From contig NC_089323.1 in the NCBI RefSeq assembly GCF_036669915.1, positions 20,201,804 through 20,265,803 of the forward strand: DNA of 64,000 nt, read 5' to 3'. Numbering within the stretch: the stretch's first letter is position 1; every line of letters starts with the position of its first letter. Position numbers and translations under genes: made by a program. The stretch comes from Pocillopora verrucosa. Taxonomy: Eukaryota; Cnidaria; Anthozoa; Scleractinia; Pocilloporidae. The notes under the pieces are model-generated. The model ran no database searches, was not told the origin of the DNA, and was given only the letters and a program-made list of their open reading frames with translations. Below are positions 23,731 through 36,295 of the stretch, one piece after another.

Positions 23731-24339
23731 CGTTTTCTCGGATTCGTTCTTCGACCCTCTCGGTTTTGGGGAGAAGCGCGGGGCTGGTAATCGAGCATAC
23801 ACACATGTGGCACATGGGGGGGGGGGGGGGGCCCGCAGGCCAGCGTGGGGGGTAAACGAAAGTTAATTAAGACAATTTTGGCGGGATCACTGTCAAAATA
23901 AATAAATAAATGCTAACGAAACGTTCTTATTGTTGTCTTCTCCACTTATAATGGTAGCGAATGAAAACACAATCGTTCGAGGACAGTGTAAAGACTGTTA
24001 ATGCACAAATAAATGCACAAGTACATGATTATTAGGGATGAGTGCCAACATTTTAATTTTTGCTGATTCTGGAGGGGCGCATTTTCGAAGGGGGTGCTAA
24101 TGCGGAGGAAGGCGCTGATCTAAGGAATCATCATGGTACCTCATTTCACATTCTTCAGGCTATTTGACTGGATAGCTACCCTAGCAACAAAATTACAACT
24201 ACAATATTAACGCATCGGAGTTAACTACTTTATTGTCGTATATCTCCTTAAAAAAAATAAGTTACTGTTACATTTTAATGTGAGAGAAAACTGGGCCGAA
24301 TCTCCCTGCGCACGCGTACTTTCGATAGTATCAACAAAA

Positions 24340-27300
24340 ATGGCGGAAAATGGTGAGGTTTTGAAGTTTGAGGGGCTTAAATAGCTCACGCCTTCGACAT
24401 TTTTCAATCTTTTTTACAGCAGGAACTGAGCTGTGTTGTTTCCTTTTTAGCGCCCTCTGCAATAGTGGTTGAGAACGAGGATTCTAAAGGTATGCGCGAG
24501 AAACACGACTAACACAACATGTGTTGAACTTTCCGTAATGTGCCCTGGTTTGGTCCAAGATTGTTTTGACAATTTGCCAGTTTTGAAGGGACACGATTGT
24601 TTAGGCTTTTGTCCAAAGTTAATTCCTATTTATTTTACACCTCTTAAATTTTTATTTCAAGGCACATCTGGCTCTGTAAGAATTTTAGCCCCACCGAAGT
24701 TCACTTTGAGACAAGACATGAGTGGAAAGGTTACGGTGCGTAAGTGTAAACAGTAAAACGACTTTTCAAATATTTATTTCGGAAAAACTTACTCCTCAGT
24801 CACTAAGTACGCGTCCCGACCACGCTTAGGAAACACGTCTCTTTTTTTTCATATTTATCAGTTCGTTTCTTCATCTTCGTTTGTAAAGTTTTGGAAATAA
24901 TAATTCATTCAGGGATTTCTGCAAGTCTTGCACTGATAGTATACGACTGTTAGTGAGCAGACAAGGCCGAGTTTGTATTGTGTGTGTTTACATTAGATTA
25001 AGAATTTAAACAAAACTTTGAGGTTGAATTGTATTTATGCGGAGGAAAGCGTTTTTTTTTTTTTAATTTTTTTTCCCACAGGATAGGGGATTATTCGTGA
25101 AATAGTAACCATAATCTTGTAGTTTGGTCGTATAGAGCTGTGGCCACATTAAGCTAAGCTTATGGAGCCTCCAAAGATACGTTGACATGATGAGTATTAT
25201 AAATAAACCTAGCAATTTTGTTTTGAAGCTGCAAAAAGTCAATTAAATTACCTTTGTCTGCATGATGTAGTTGTCAACTCTTGTTTTGCATTTGGGTGAA
25301 TTAAACAGAATTCATTGATAGGACATAAGAAAATAGTATGTTTGACACTGGTCATCTGTTTGATTAAGATATATATATATATATATTAAAAAAATTGATT
25401 GTTTGGGTTTGTTTTGGTTTTGTTTTGTTTATTTTATTTATTTTTGCTTCAGAACACTTTTCCAGACGATGATGGCTCTGTCACTGAAATTAAAGATGCA
25501 GATCTCAACTCTAGTGGATCTGCAGTTAAGGTATTCTCAAAATTTGTTTAAATTCTTTTTCTTGTAATTTCAAAGAATGATATTTTTTTGTAGAGGTATT
25601 AGTCATAGGGTATATAGCAAGAGGTGATATAGAGAAGAAAACAGCAAAAACAACAACAACAACAGTGATAGATGTATATAGATGCTTCCAAATATGTGCC
25701 TCTAAACTCAAAATGTAAAAAAGTGCCCCATATAAAAAGCTCTTTTTAATTACTAGAAGTGTTCCAACACTTCTGAGGACAACTGAAATATTTTGATCTT
25801 TAGGTAAGGTAAAAAAAGGTTCAAGAGGCCTTGCAAATATGTTAAACCTGTAACTCCCATGAATGATCAAGACAGAATTTTTTCTTTACAGTATCAAGCA
25901 GACAAGTAATGGGAATAGAGTTAAATGACAATTAGGGGATCACTAGTTGATCCAATACCAAATTCTTCAAATTAATATGAAAGAATTGTATGGCGAATGG
26001 TAGGGGGAATTATGAATGAGATCTTGGAAGAAAAAGATTAAAATGGATTGTTAAGGTAAACCATTTAGGAAAAGAAACCATATCTTACTCCTGGCTGTTT
26101 TACCCTGTAGAAAGTAGGTAGACTATGAGCTCTGATCTTGAAAGCCAGTTGACAAAGTCTCAATGCAGGCTTTGTTAAGTTTTTAAAAACTGAATGGGGA
26201 AAAATATCTATTCAGAACTGAATTTCTTTATCTCCATCACAGAGAAGTGCAGAGAGAGAGGAAAATGATGAAGAATCAGAACCAGAGGAAGGCAAGTGCA
26301 GACAACCATTTATACACCATAAAACATTGGACTTATTATCACTGAGATTGCTGACAAATTTTAATCCAAATTCTCTGACTTTTGCCTTCTCTCCAACTTT
26401 GTCTCTTGTACTGTGTTTTCTGTGATCCTCAAAGCTGTGCAGTGTAGGTGGGTATTGTAGCAAACTGCAGGTTGTTTTAAGAATCATTCCTTGATAGATC
26501 CTTAAAAGTGGCTTTGTGAAAGTTATATGTCAAGTTATATGTCTTAGATTGGAGTTTTGTTCAAATCCATAGACTACAGAAAAATCCCTGTGTATAGATA
26601 TCATTTTTTGTTTTTTATGGCCAAAGTACAGCTTAACATAAACCAGAGGTCTGCAAAACTATTTTAAATGTGAGTGTGCTTGTTGATGTGAAGTATACAG
26701 GCAATTGACAGATTTGACTTTGAATATTTCTACAGCTGCTTGTTCATCCCCAGTTAAAAAAGTGGCAAAGCTTGACAACACAAGCACACAAGGTACATAT
26801 TACTACCTATTAAAAGAATATTTTAGATTTTTTAATTTTCAACTCTGATCATTGCATTTCTAGTGTTCTGGTTCATTCACTCAAATACAGTTATCAGTTC
26901 ATATTTCAAGTCACCTGATATGAAAATGCATTGCTTCAACTGTTGCTGAAGAGGCTCCAAATTTCCAAACATTCAGGATTTTATAAAGTTTAATAAAACA
27001 GTTATTCTATTTCTTGTTGGACATGAGATTAGTTAAAGCCAACTCAGTGTTATGCTCCTTATTGGTTAATAGTATATACCTTCTCATATCCAACGCATGC
27101 CCATGGAGTAATTGCTAAATATTAAATGGCAAGGCTATTGTGTATTTTGTTGACAGGCAGCAACTTTTCTTGTAGATGAGCATATTGGTTGCTAAAGTTC
27201 TAAAACACTTGTAACAAGGGGAGTGCCAAAATTTCACTCTCAAATGTGTGCAGTTGTTTAATTTTTGTGTTTTTACTCATTATTTTTCCACTTCATTTCA

Positions 27301-30300
27301 GAAACAGAAGATGTTAAACCTCCAAAGCTTATCTTTAAGCCATCAATCCTTTCTGATGTGGCAAAGAACTTGACAAGTTCGTCAGCAAAAAGTAAATGTA
27401 AACTTATTGAAATCTACTCTTTTTTGCATTGATAATGCTCATATTTGGGAATTTTCATCACTTTCAACAGGATGTATTAAAAGTCAGAAAATCACATATA
27501 AATATTATCAGAGAGGGAATGTATTTTTTGTTAAAAACTAATTTCCTGAAAGCTTAATTTGCTAATTGTTTTATTTTATTGTGTTACAGTTCTCTAGAGA
27601 TTAACCTAAACCATGATGTGTTTTTTATTCATTTTGTAGTTGATAGAAATTCCACAGCATCACCTGTCCCAAAGGTATGTCATCTTTTTGCAATGAGATT
27701 GTAAACAATAGTAAACTATTGTTCAACTTCAATCTTAATACTACTGGGAATTTGATGTCTGGGTAGTTTATATAAACTCATGATAAAATTTCAAATACCT
27801 AAAGTTCTCCCTTTGTCTTTTTCAATGCTGCACTTTGCTTGTTGTGTCTTTCAGTTGTGTGTGAGAAGTAAGTGATACTTTGTTGATGAAATTATTTGGA
27901 AGAGCTATGACATTTAATTCAACATAATTCTGATTCATCTTTCCCCTCTCTTAATCACAGACTTTAGGAGTCTCTAGCAGTGAAAATTCAGTGGCAGAGC
28001 TGAACACGGATGCATCACAGCGCTCACATGAATCTGCTCCCCCAGAGCAGCTTGCAGGAATCATTGGAGCATCTTCCAAAAATTATTTTGAACAATTTCT
28101 TTTTGGTTCTAAAGAGTAAGTTAAATTGCTTCTATTGGTATGGAAATTATTTGCCTCATGAAATAAGTTTTGGTTTGTTTTTTATTTTTTTTTTTTGTTA
28201 CTTTTTTTAGGTCTTCCACAAAACCTTCTGGTGGGTCCTTTGTATTTGGACAAAACATGAGTGATCGAGTTATGGTAAGGAAGCTGACAAATGCTCTTAA
28301 TCAATCACACACAAACTAAGATATGGCACTTTGAAACATTCCAACTGGATTCAATGACTAGTAGCTGATGGTTGTAGTACAGTGTCATAGTCAAAATATA
28401 TTTACATTGTACAAGTGAGGAACAAAATGTCAATGTTCTGGAGGACAAAAAAAACCCTAAAATTTAGTAGACATAAAAGAAGGAAAGTGCAGTGGACCTA
28501 TCAGAATTTTTCTATTTAATTATATTTTCTTTTCTTTATCTGTTAGTTCTCAACTGATAGTGCCACGGAAGATGGAGGTTCTCTTGAGAAATCAGACTCT
28601 GAGAATACAGCCGATGCAAATAGTTCCTCTAAGGATCACAAAACAGGTTCCAGAAACATAATATTGCAATATTGTACTAAAACACCCTTTAGAGACAGTT
28701 ATACAATATGCAGTCTGCAAATGTTTTTTTTGCTGCTTTAAAATCCTTGTTAATTAATATATTGTGTAAAATATCGTGACAGAGTGTATAATTAAGCTGC
28801 TCCTCTGTAAATAGTAAATCATTGGTCCTTGATTCCTGCTAGTTTAGTCAGGGAGGAAGGCTGGAGAAGGTTCCTTTTGCATGAGAGTCAGTTGAAAAAG
28901 ACATTACACTTTGACTGTAAATTGCTTCCTTTGATTACTTGGTTATTTTACCTCTCCAAAAACTACAACTAACCGAACATTGTAACCTTGTAATCTGCAA
29001 ATCAGAGGTGATGGGGCTGTAACTTTCACAGGGCTTAAGACAAGGTGCAGTGGGAAAATTTTGACTTTGCATGAGTTTGAGGGCCAGTTGTGCCCAAAAA
29101 AAGTTATTGTGCCAACAATTATGCAGTGTTATGCAATTTTAATATGAACAAAATATTTGTGGTATTCATAGACAACTGCCCTTGTAGCAGACATTGAATA
29201 TGCTATATCATACCTTTTTTTTATCATATTGCCAAAAAATTATTTCTGTAGGGATTAACTTGCATTTATATTTTACTCTACACTTGCCTTCATCTAGTAG
29301 GCTGAAATTAAGAAACCATTTTACTACTTTTGCAAATGCAACTAGTCTTCAAGGTTTAAATTATTATTACATTTGTTAATAGAATGTTGTAGAAAGTTGT
29401 AGTGTGATGTCACAATTCTCCAGTACTTACACTGTATGACCAAGCTTTTCAAGAAACTTGCTTTTGAAAGCTATATGTACTCTCCACAACAGCAGTCCTA
29501 CACAAGCACTCTTTTTCAGAAGCGCTGCTTTAATAGCACCTCATGAAGGCACTCTTACATCTTTTGTGGGATTTTTCAGAAGGATAGATTTATTCTAATT
29601 GTAGCAGTTTTCATTGCAGGGGATGAACTAAAAACATTAGCAGATGTGGCCCACTCCTATGCTGATGCCCCCGGTCCAAGCTCACCTAATCAAGATAAAC
29701 CTCACAAGTCACTCGCAGAGGCTGCTATGGCTTATCAGGAACACCTTAGTCCACCAAAGTCACAGCCTGCCAGGGTGTCTGTGGTCACAGGTGAAGAAGA
29801 GGAAAGGAATGTTCTGCAGGTGAGAATTTTTTTAAAAGGAGTAAAAGGCAAATTATTTTTCTCTTGGCAGTGTTACATGTTTTTTAGTTTATATAATGTT
29901 ATTTCATTTATATGAATGAGGGATTCGTTAATTTTTCTGTTGCCTGTCTGGTCATATGCATTTTTGTTTGTAGCGCTACACCTCACAGAATAACCAACCA
30001 CCTTGGCAACTGATTTATGGTCTGAGAAGTAGATTTGATATATTCAAGAAAAAGTTCCATGTGTAGGTCAAGAATTTGACAACTTACTCTCAAATGTTAA
30101 CATTTCAAGCCTTTTTATTTCAGAGCAACTGTCGTCTGTTTGTGTTTGATACAATAACACATTCTTGGAGGGAGAAAGGGAGAGGGATACTCAGATTGAA
30201 TGACATGTGTCAATCAATGACAGAAGGAATTTTCCAGTCAAGGCTTGGTGAGTTATTTTTCAACCTCATAAAATTTTTTATTCTCTCAAGAACCATCAGA

Positions 30301-31593
30301 AGGGACTGGTGAATTATTTTTGTAGACCATTTTTGTTGACTATCTAGACTACTCGATTGCTTTATATCTTTCATTTCTCATTTTTTTTTCACTCTTTTAC
30401 CAACATGCAATTTCTCTTCTTGCTGCACTGACCTTTACATGTATTTTATATTACTTTAAGTACACTCTGTTCCAGTCATGCAGTATGTGGGACAAGTGAA
30501 AAAGCCTGACAAACGAGGAAAAATCCTGACTAAAACTGAGATAGAGATTTGCTTTTTGTGCTGATTTTTTCTGCTCATCTCGTCTGACCAAGAGCCTTTG
30601 CATAGGCTATTCTGATGTCAATGTTTGTCTAAATTCACCATTTTAGTGATGCGCACTCAAGGTAGTTTACGTGTTGTCCTCAACACTAAGCTTTGGCCAA
30701 GTATGACTCTTGAAAAAGGAAATGAGAAGAGTTTACGGATAACTGCCATGGACACTGATAAGGACATCAAAATTTACCTCATAATGGTAATTGAGTTTTT
30801 CTATGTTATCCTAAGTAAGCTACAAATCAAACATTAAAAGAAAGTCCAAACTACTTGTTTAGCTGTATCAGGGATGGTTAAAATTATCCTACAAGTGGCT
30901 TAATGTATGGTTTATATATGATAACTTTTTTTCTTTCCTTTTAAAAATCTCAATTATTTTCACGATTGTATGTTGTCATTTAGACTGCGAGCAGGCTCTT
31001 CAGAGGCCTCCAGCATGTACGCCCACGCGCGCTCACACCCTCGTGTCTGTCCCCCGCGAAAGAGCCAGCTTGTAATACAGAAGCATAAAGCTCCACTTAA
31101 AATAACCAGATGATTTGAATAACTTTTTAACTTCATTTAAGTGTCACCGTCGAAGGGCGAGTCCTAGCTATTAAAATTGTTTAATAAAATACGGAATCGT
31201 TTTGTACGTAACGTTATTGAATACTGAGCTCTACTCCCAATTAACTTTCTCCGAAATATCAGCAGACACTTGTACGTTACGTGACTTGTTTGGTTTTTCT
31301 CGTAGGCTGCACCGAACGACATCCAGAGGCTATGGACCGCAATTGACCGTCGTATCCAAGCATTAAAACGTGGTCAAAACACCCAAGCTAATGAAGAAAG
31401 CAGCGTTCAAGGGCCCAATGCAGATGACGAGGAGGAGACTAGGACCGAGCCAGATGACGAGCTTAAAAGCACTGGACACGAAGACGACGATGAACCTGCT
31501 AAAGACCGATGTGAAGTCGTGGATAAAAGCAATAATGATTCGTGTCCAACGGGGGAAGGAAGGGGGAAAGAAACAGTCGCTAATGATGATTAA
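24340..31593 (+). CDS. RANBP3: Ran-binding protein 3 (RanBP3)
   Basis: Fifteen exons: 24340-24352, 24451-24489, 24662-24735, 25453-25530, 26243-26291, 26736-26792, 27302-27391, 27640-27674, 27961-28115, 28211-28274, 28547-28646, 29620-29819, 30124-30247, 30647-30786, 31306-31593. They join in phase into 501 residues. RanBP3 is a nuclear co-factor of CRM1 export that binds Ran-GTP. Evidence: a basic stretch PVKKVAKLD, the FVFGQNMSDRV FG motif, and a C-terminal Ran-binding domain running from VVTGEEEERNVLQ through LFVFDTITHSW, GRGILRLND and LRVVLNTKLWPSM. The tail is acidic (DADDEEE-like). Intron 5 uses a GC donor (AAG|GCAAGT). A MITE sits in intron 4. The start is the ATG in AAAATGGCGGAAAATG; exon 1 codes only four residues. 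Confidence 0.93.
25369..25388. repeat. Short (TA)n microsatellite
   Basis: An uninterrupted alternating TA run in RANBP3 intron 3. Confidence 0.8.
25842..26041. repeat. MITE copy, in RANBP3 intron 4
   Basis: The interior strings TATCAAGCAGACAAGTAATG and AATTAGGGGATCACTAGTTG match the reference copy at 22983-23195 closely; the right end has decayed to GGAAGAAAAAGATTAAAA. Confidence 0.7.
30983..31075. repeat. GC-rich insertion in RANBP3 intron 14, probable repeat fragment
   Basis: A GC-rich patch in an AT-rich intron, starting GACTGCGAGCAGGCTCTTC and ending GAAAGAGCCAGCTT, whose AGGCTCTT and AAGAGCC parts are complementary. Identity as a mobile-element fragment is inferred. Confidence 0.35.
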
Positions 31594-32715
31594 ATATTTG
31601 TACACGTTCGTGGCTGTCTCGTCCGAAATATCTGTTCCGTTCTGGAGCCTTCTAGCTTTAATTCAGGACATGAAATTGACCCGTACGCACTGGAAATGCC
31701 ACCTTGTGCTTTCAATGATCGACAGCGAAACTTTTGTGTTACTAGGTATTTTGATGTTTCCCGGAAGTCAAGGAGCTGCTACTAAGTTGTTTTTCTTGTT
31801 TCCTCTTGTGACCAAGTGGTATAGTCACGTAACAAGTTGTGGCTTGACGTTCACGTAACGGCTGCAAATGAAAAGCCAACAGACACGAGCCAAAGAATTC
31901 CTGTCTGTTGGTTTGTGGTACATTGAGCTGACAGTTTTCCGCAGTGCTAGTTTCATGGTATAATTTCTGCCATCATTAACTGATTGGCGCGTTTGCCTGG
32001 TAGTCAATAAAATAGTTTCTTCATATTGCGTTGAAACTTTTTTAATTTTTTTGGGTGAGCAGGATCGCACATGTCTTTGAAACATGCGACTTCGAAGAAT
32101 ACAGGGGCTGAATTTCTCGGAATGCTCTTCGATTCCCCCCCTACTCCCAACCCCCACATCAGTATGCATATTCTCCATACTTTTCTTTTGGTTCCATGAC
32201 ATCAAAGTTCACTTTACATAATTCCTCTAAAAGTTCGTCAATTTCTTTCCATCTTCCTGGGATGCTTTAGCTATTTCTTAGAGCCATTTGTGGTAACTAA
32301 ATCATTGGCGGTGAATGTGGGTTAGCAAGACGACTTACGTTTGTTCGGATGCCATCGCCTTCAGTATCTTGGCAATTTCGCAAATCTTAACCCTTCAGAC
32401 AGCTCACTATTTTGTTGTCACTTTCCACCATTATAGATGCCTTCTGTGCGTTGCGATGCAATCGCTCAAGATCAAGCTTTATGCATATTCAATTAGCCCC
32501 CATACCACTACAGACAGGCTTTTGCTGTCCAGATAGTTAAAGAGGCCAGGCTACTCAGCAAGAGAGTATCAAAACAACAAAGTGTATGAGCTTGTGTCGC
32601 TGTGGAATAATTTGCACTTGAAAAAAACAAGTCCTTCAGTGAAAAGGAAGCGTCGAAGAGAATGACACAATCAAAGAGAAGAACAATTTGATATATTGAC
32701 ATATTGCCCGTAGAA
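31594..32715. other. RANBP3 3' region and promoter of the WD40/SOCS-box gene
   Basis: About 1.1 kb. AATAAA at about 32007 could serve as a RANBP3 polyadenylation signal. Positions 32150-32190 resemble the end of an inverted MITE (ATGCATATTCTCCATACTTT). No exon seen. Confidence 0.45.
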
Positions 32716-34074
32716 ATGGGAACGAATACGTCCCACTTTAGGCCCACGGAAGAATTTTCACTCATCAATCGCGCAGCTGTGCCGCGTTTGTCGGGCAGAT
32801 CACATCGCTCCTTACCAATCGAAAATCGTCATGGTCATTTGTTTGATGTTGTTATTCAGCTAAAACATGAAGACAAGGACATATATTCGTGTTTCTTTCC
32901 AAGTGACGACGATAGCGTCCTTTTAACCGCGTCCAAAGTAGAACAAACAACTTTTTTCCGCCATAATCGCGAATTTTCATCGATAAGATTATGGGACCTG
33001 AATCAGAAACAAATCAACACTGGGTTTTTGGCTGACTTCCCTCGCTCATTTAGATCCTGCGATTTTTCGCCCGATGGCCAATTGGTGGTTTGTATTTTTA
33101 GCGAAGACTCCCTTGCGCTGGTGCGAATGAGATCTTGGAAAACTACCAGTGCTGAAGTTGTTCACATGCGTAGATTTTGGCGAAAGAGACGAGGAGTACT
33201 AATGTGTTGTTCGTTCTCTCCTGATGGTCGATCGCTTGTCGTAGCATCTAAATTGACAGGTGATTTAAATCATATCTGTATTATTGACATTGCCAGCAAG
33301 AAAATGGTCAGAAAAATGAAATCCGCAACGAACTCAAACTCAAAGATTCGCGGTCACCCGCGATCATGTGTATTTTCGCCTGATGGTTTGTTCTTAGCTG
33401 TATCGTGCACCTCTGGACAGCTAATTGTTTTCGACACTCAAGACTTTCATATCCATAGTAGTCTAGACTTGGATACTTCCACATCATCCACGTGTTTATG
33501 CCTTCCATTCCGTCACTCAAGTCGCCGCACGCTTAGTTCTCACTTACAATGTTGGTATTTGTTTGATCCTCGCTATGGACATAAGTATTTGACATCATGT
33601 CTTGAAGATGGCACCATTCAAACATGGTCTCTTACTGCCGACGAACCTGGTCTTACATGTATTCAACTTGCTTATGCATTGCAGACTCCATGGCAGAAAA
33701 TAAGGTCTGCTGCCTTTTCCCCTGATGGTACAATGTTAGCAGTCGGTACATCAGACTCCAAGGTCTTGGCACTGAACTCAGAAAGTTTAAGTGTATTGTT
33801 TGTCCTCAATGCTCATCTTCAACCAGATGGTCTAAGAACATGGTATCAAAACACAGAAGTGTCTTGCCTGGCCTTTACAAGAACATGCCAGCAGGTTGCT
33901 GCTGGTTATAAAGATGGACGCGTCAGGGTTTGGCAGTTGCCATTAATTTTAAATCTTCAGCACATGTGTAGATTGGTTGTTATTAATCATGTTCCCGCCC
34001 AAGAGATTCCAGAGTTACCTCTTCCAGCACATTTAATCAGATATCTTCTGTTCTCCCCTCTGAAGCAATTCTGA
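32716..34074 (+). CDS. WD40-repeat protein with C-terminal SOCS box (WSB-like), intronless
   Basis: A single 452-residue frame from the ATG at 32716; an in-frame TTG lies just upstream but ATG is preferred. Repeated FSPDG-type blades are visible (CDFSPDGQLVV, CSFSPDGRSLV, CVFSPDGLFLA, AAFSPDGTMLA), plus a final blade ending GYKDGRVRVWQLP. The last 40 residues, with LQHMCRL, HVPAQEIPELPLP and LIRYLLF, read like the SOCS box of WSB1/WSB2. Proteins of that build recruit elongin B/C and cullin-5 and act as substrate receptors of a ubiquitin ligase. The N-terminal half matches WSB1 only loosely, so orthology is uncertain. Lack of introns among intron-rich neighbours suggests a retrocopy or intron loss. 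Confidence 0.85.
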   Translation: MGTNTSHFRPTEEFSLINRAAVPRLSGRSHRSLPIENRHGHLFDVVIQLKHEDKDIYSCFFPSDDDSVLLTASKVEQTTFFRHNREFSSIRLWDLNQKQINTGFLADFPRSFRSCDFSPDGQLVVCIFSEDSLALVRMRSWKTTSAEVVHMRRFWRKRRGVLMCCSFSPDGRSLVVASKLTGDLNHICIIDIASKKMVRKMKSATNSNSKIRGHPRSCVFSPDGLFLAVSCTSGQLIVFDTQDFHIHSSLDLDTSTSSTCLCLPFRHSSRRTLSSHLQCWYLFDPRYGHKYLTSCLEDGTIQTWSLTADEPGLTCIQLAYALQTPWQKIRSAAFSPDGTMLAVGTSDSKVLALNSESLSVLFVLNAHLQPDGLRTWYQNTEVSCLAFTRTCQQVAAGYKDGRVRVWQLPLILNLQHMCRLVVINHVPAQEIPELPLPAHLIRYLLFSPLKQF

Positions 34075-34466
34075 CTAATGGATTTCTGGAGAGGGCTACC
34101 CAATAAAGTGAAGTTCAATGAGATAGACAGGGAAAAATTGTGGTTATGCCAGTTCTACACAGTAAACATTGAAGCAATTTTTTTTTTAGCTAAATTGTTA
34201 TTAATGAAAATTTGATTTTCTCTCTTGTTGTTAAAATTGTCATTCAATTTATCTTTGGACTAGCATTGTAACATTTGTTGATATTGATATTTAAGGCCAT
34301 CCTCATTTTTCCATTAACTGTCTTTAATGTTAATTTATCTGTTTGGTGGTGATTGAAAGGTAGTTAATATTATAAACTTTTCTAGTGAGATGTGGAAGCA
34401 AAAGCTCAGTGAGGGAAAGATTATAGAGAGATGAATCACCATGTAGGATGTTTTTGTTCCAGTCTT

Positions 34467-34669
34467 TTAAACCTTAAGAGTAACCAGTATCTACTTTCTC
34501 GTTACAGTAATACTGCTGAATTGTTCATTTAGATCACGAGAATAAAGGAAAGGATTGCCAACTTAAGAAGCTTTGATTGTTAACAAGCTCTCCTTGGCAG
34601 TACCAAAGGGAAAGTAAAGACAACAGTATGAAGACTATAGATACTGATGTGAGGGTGTTAAAGAGTTAA
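34467..34669. repeat. MITE copy, TTAA/CCCT..AGGG family
   Basis: TTAAACCTTAAGAGTAACCA at the left and GTTAAAGAGTTAA at the right, with the TACTGCTGAATTGTTCATTT interior of the second subfamily. Confidence 0.65.
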
Positions 34670-35112
34670 AGGAAAATATAAATTTGGATTTTCTTTTCTA
34701 TATTCAAGTGATAAAAACAAGAACTCATTTTCAGGTTCTTGCCTACATTGTGGTTGTGTCATTGCTTTTAATCTTTTGCTAAAATTATTTGGCAGAAGAG
34801 CAAATAAACTAAAAGGACAGCCTGATTTTAAGTGATGTTACAACTTCCATCTCTTGTTTAGAACAGAGAGCAATAAATAAATATCTAGATTCCCCCCAAC
34901 AAAACTTTTTGTACAAATGTAAGACATGCTGTAAAAGGTTATATTTTTAAGGAAATCTATTTATCAAGTTGTAACTATTTAAATTATTGATTGTTGTAGT
35001 ACATCTCAGGAAATGCTATTACTCCATGTTGTGGTAAGGTATCTTGATTGTTACCCTGGATCTCAGGAATCTCTGGGAATAAGTATCAGAATCACTGTAG
35101 TTTCATATACCT

Positions 35113-35322
35113 TTAACCCTTTAACCCAAGGGATGACCAGCATCCAATTTTTCCTTAAAGTATTACTTTGGAATCATTCATTAAGATCATGAGAATAAAT
35201 TTAATGATTGCCAACCTAAGAAGCTGTGATTGTTAAATAAATTCTCCTTGTCAGTACCAAAGGAAATGTATATAGAAGAGTGTGGAGAACATGGGTGCTG
35301 ATGTTAGGGTGTAAAGGGTTAA
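35113..35322. mobile_element. MITE copy with intact TTAA borders
   Basis: TTAACCCTTTAACCCAAGGG at the left and GTGTAAAGGGTTAA at the right; 210 bp, the same length as the reference copy, but with the interior of the second subfamily. Confidence 0.7.
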
Positions 35323-36295
35323 TTATGCCACATGACCAGTTACAGTAAATTGAGATGTTTATGTACACAGTAAGCTAATCAAAAGGTATAATTCATTCCA
35401 TAAAAATTGCTTTCATTTTTGTTATGAATTATATGATTAAAAAACACCTTTGATTGGGTTGAGTGGAAATTAAATTAAAAAATTTAGGAGTTCTTTTAAC
35501 AACCAAAGAAATTTTGTTAAGTGAATTTGCAATTTCATATCTGTCATTTACCAAATTTTGGAATGCATGAAAGAGGCAACACACTGAATCATTTGATAAC
35601 AAATTGAAATAAACTATAAACTCTAATTTTGTACTCAAATTTGTGATGTCATTTGATAACAATTCAAACTGTTTATACTGCATGTTGATTATGAGGAATT
35701 ATTTATTTCATGCTAAATACAGTAGTAGTACACTTGGAAAATAGATATGTGTAGTGCATAACTTGTTGACAGAAATAAAATGAAGAAAGTTGAAGTAATC
35801 TTGAATTTGAAAAGTTTACTTTAGCACTTGTGCAAGTTAATTACAGGACAGGCAACCATAGATTTACTTCCTTTTCTTCTTATTAGTACTTTAAGCCATG
35901 CTGCTCTCATCAAGCCAACATAATTGCTCCCTATCAAATGATTTTGGATTATGTTTGTGGACTGTAGTGTGACATTTTGTTTAGTGTTTAGTAGTAAAAG
36001 CCCCACAGCACTCCCTTAGAAATACAAGAAACTAGATTCAAAAGGGCAGCAAAAATTTGGTGAAAATAAAAGCGTTTGATTTTGTTTTAGGGAATATCGG
36101 TCTGTGTACCGAGCCACCTAATCTTATTCTTTTTTTGGTTTTTTTTTGCAGTTGAATCATTAAGTCCTCTTTGGTACATTACATGTCGCGTATATGAAGT
36201 AGTAAAGGTTAAAAGTTATTCGATCATTTCGCATTTGGATTTGTAACGAGGCGCTACTGAGCAACTCTTCTCTGGAAAGTTCGTTTCAGTTTTTG

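Larger units (their letters stand above)
21332..24339. other. Spacer between dehydrogenase copy 4 and RANBP3
   Basis: About 3 kb between divergently oriented genes. It contains a long hairpin element (22448-22700), a clean MITE (22983-23195), a GC-rich patch (23200-23480), a second copy of a dispersed repeat (23520-23730) and a G-run near 23815-23831. No exon found; the right end should hold the RANBP3 promoter. Confidence 0.6.
34075..36295. other. Spacer between WSB-like gene and hisG
   Basis: About 2.2 kb, AT-rich, containing two MITE copies (34467-34669 and 35113-35322). No exon was recognised. The hisG promoter must lie in the last few hundred bases. Confidence 0.55.

Noticed and set aside
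23184-23813. Open frames in the GC-rich patch
   Set aside because: High GC and homopolymer runs produce long frames by chance; they overlap a MITE end and a dispersed repeat.
27855-27867. 13-base potential microexon with good splice sites in RANBP3 intron 8
   Set aside because: Including it would break the frame between exons 8 and 9, which join perfectly without it.
31370-31858. 162-codon plus-strand open frame
   Set aside because: Out-of-frame reading of the RANBP3 last exon; the correct frame ends at 31593 after the acidic tail.
31825-32205. 126-codon minus-strand frame downstream of RANBP3
   Set aside because: Part of it reads through MITE-like sequence (the same SMENMHT reading occurs at other MITE copies); no domain seen.
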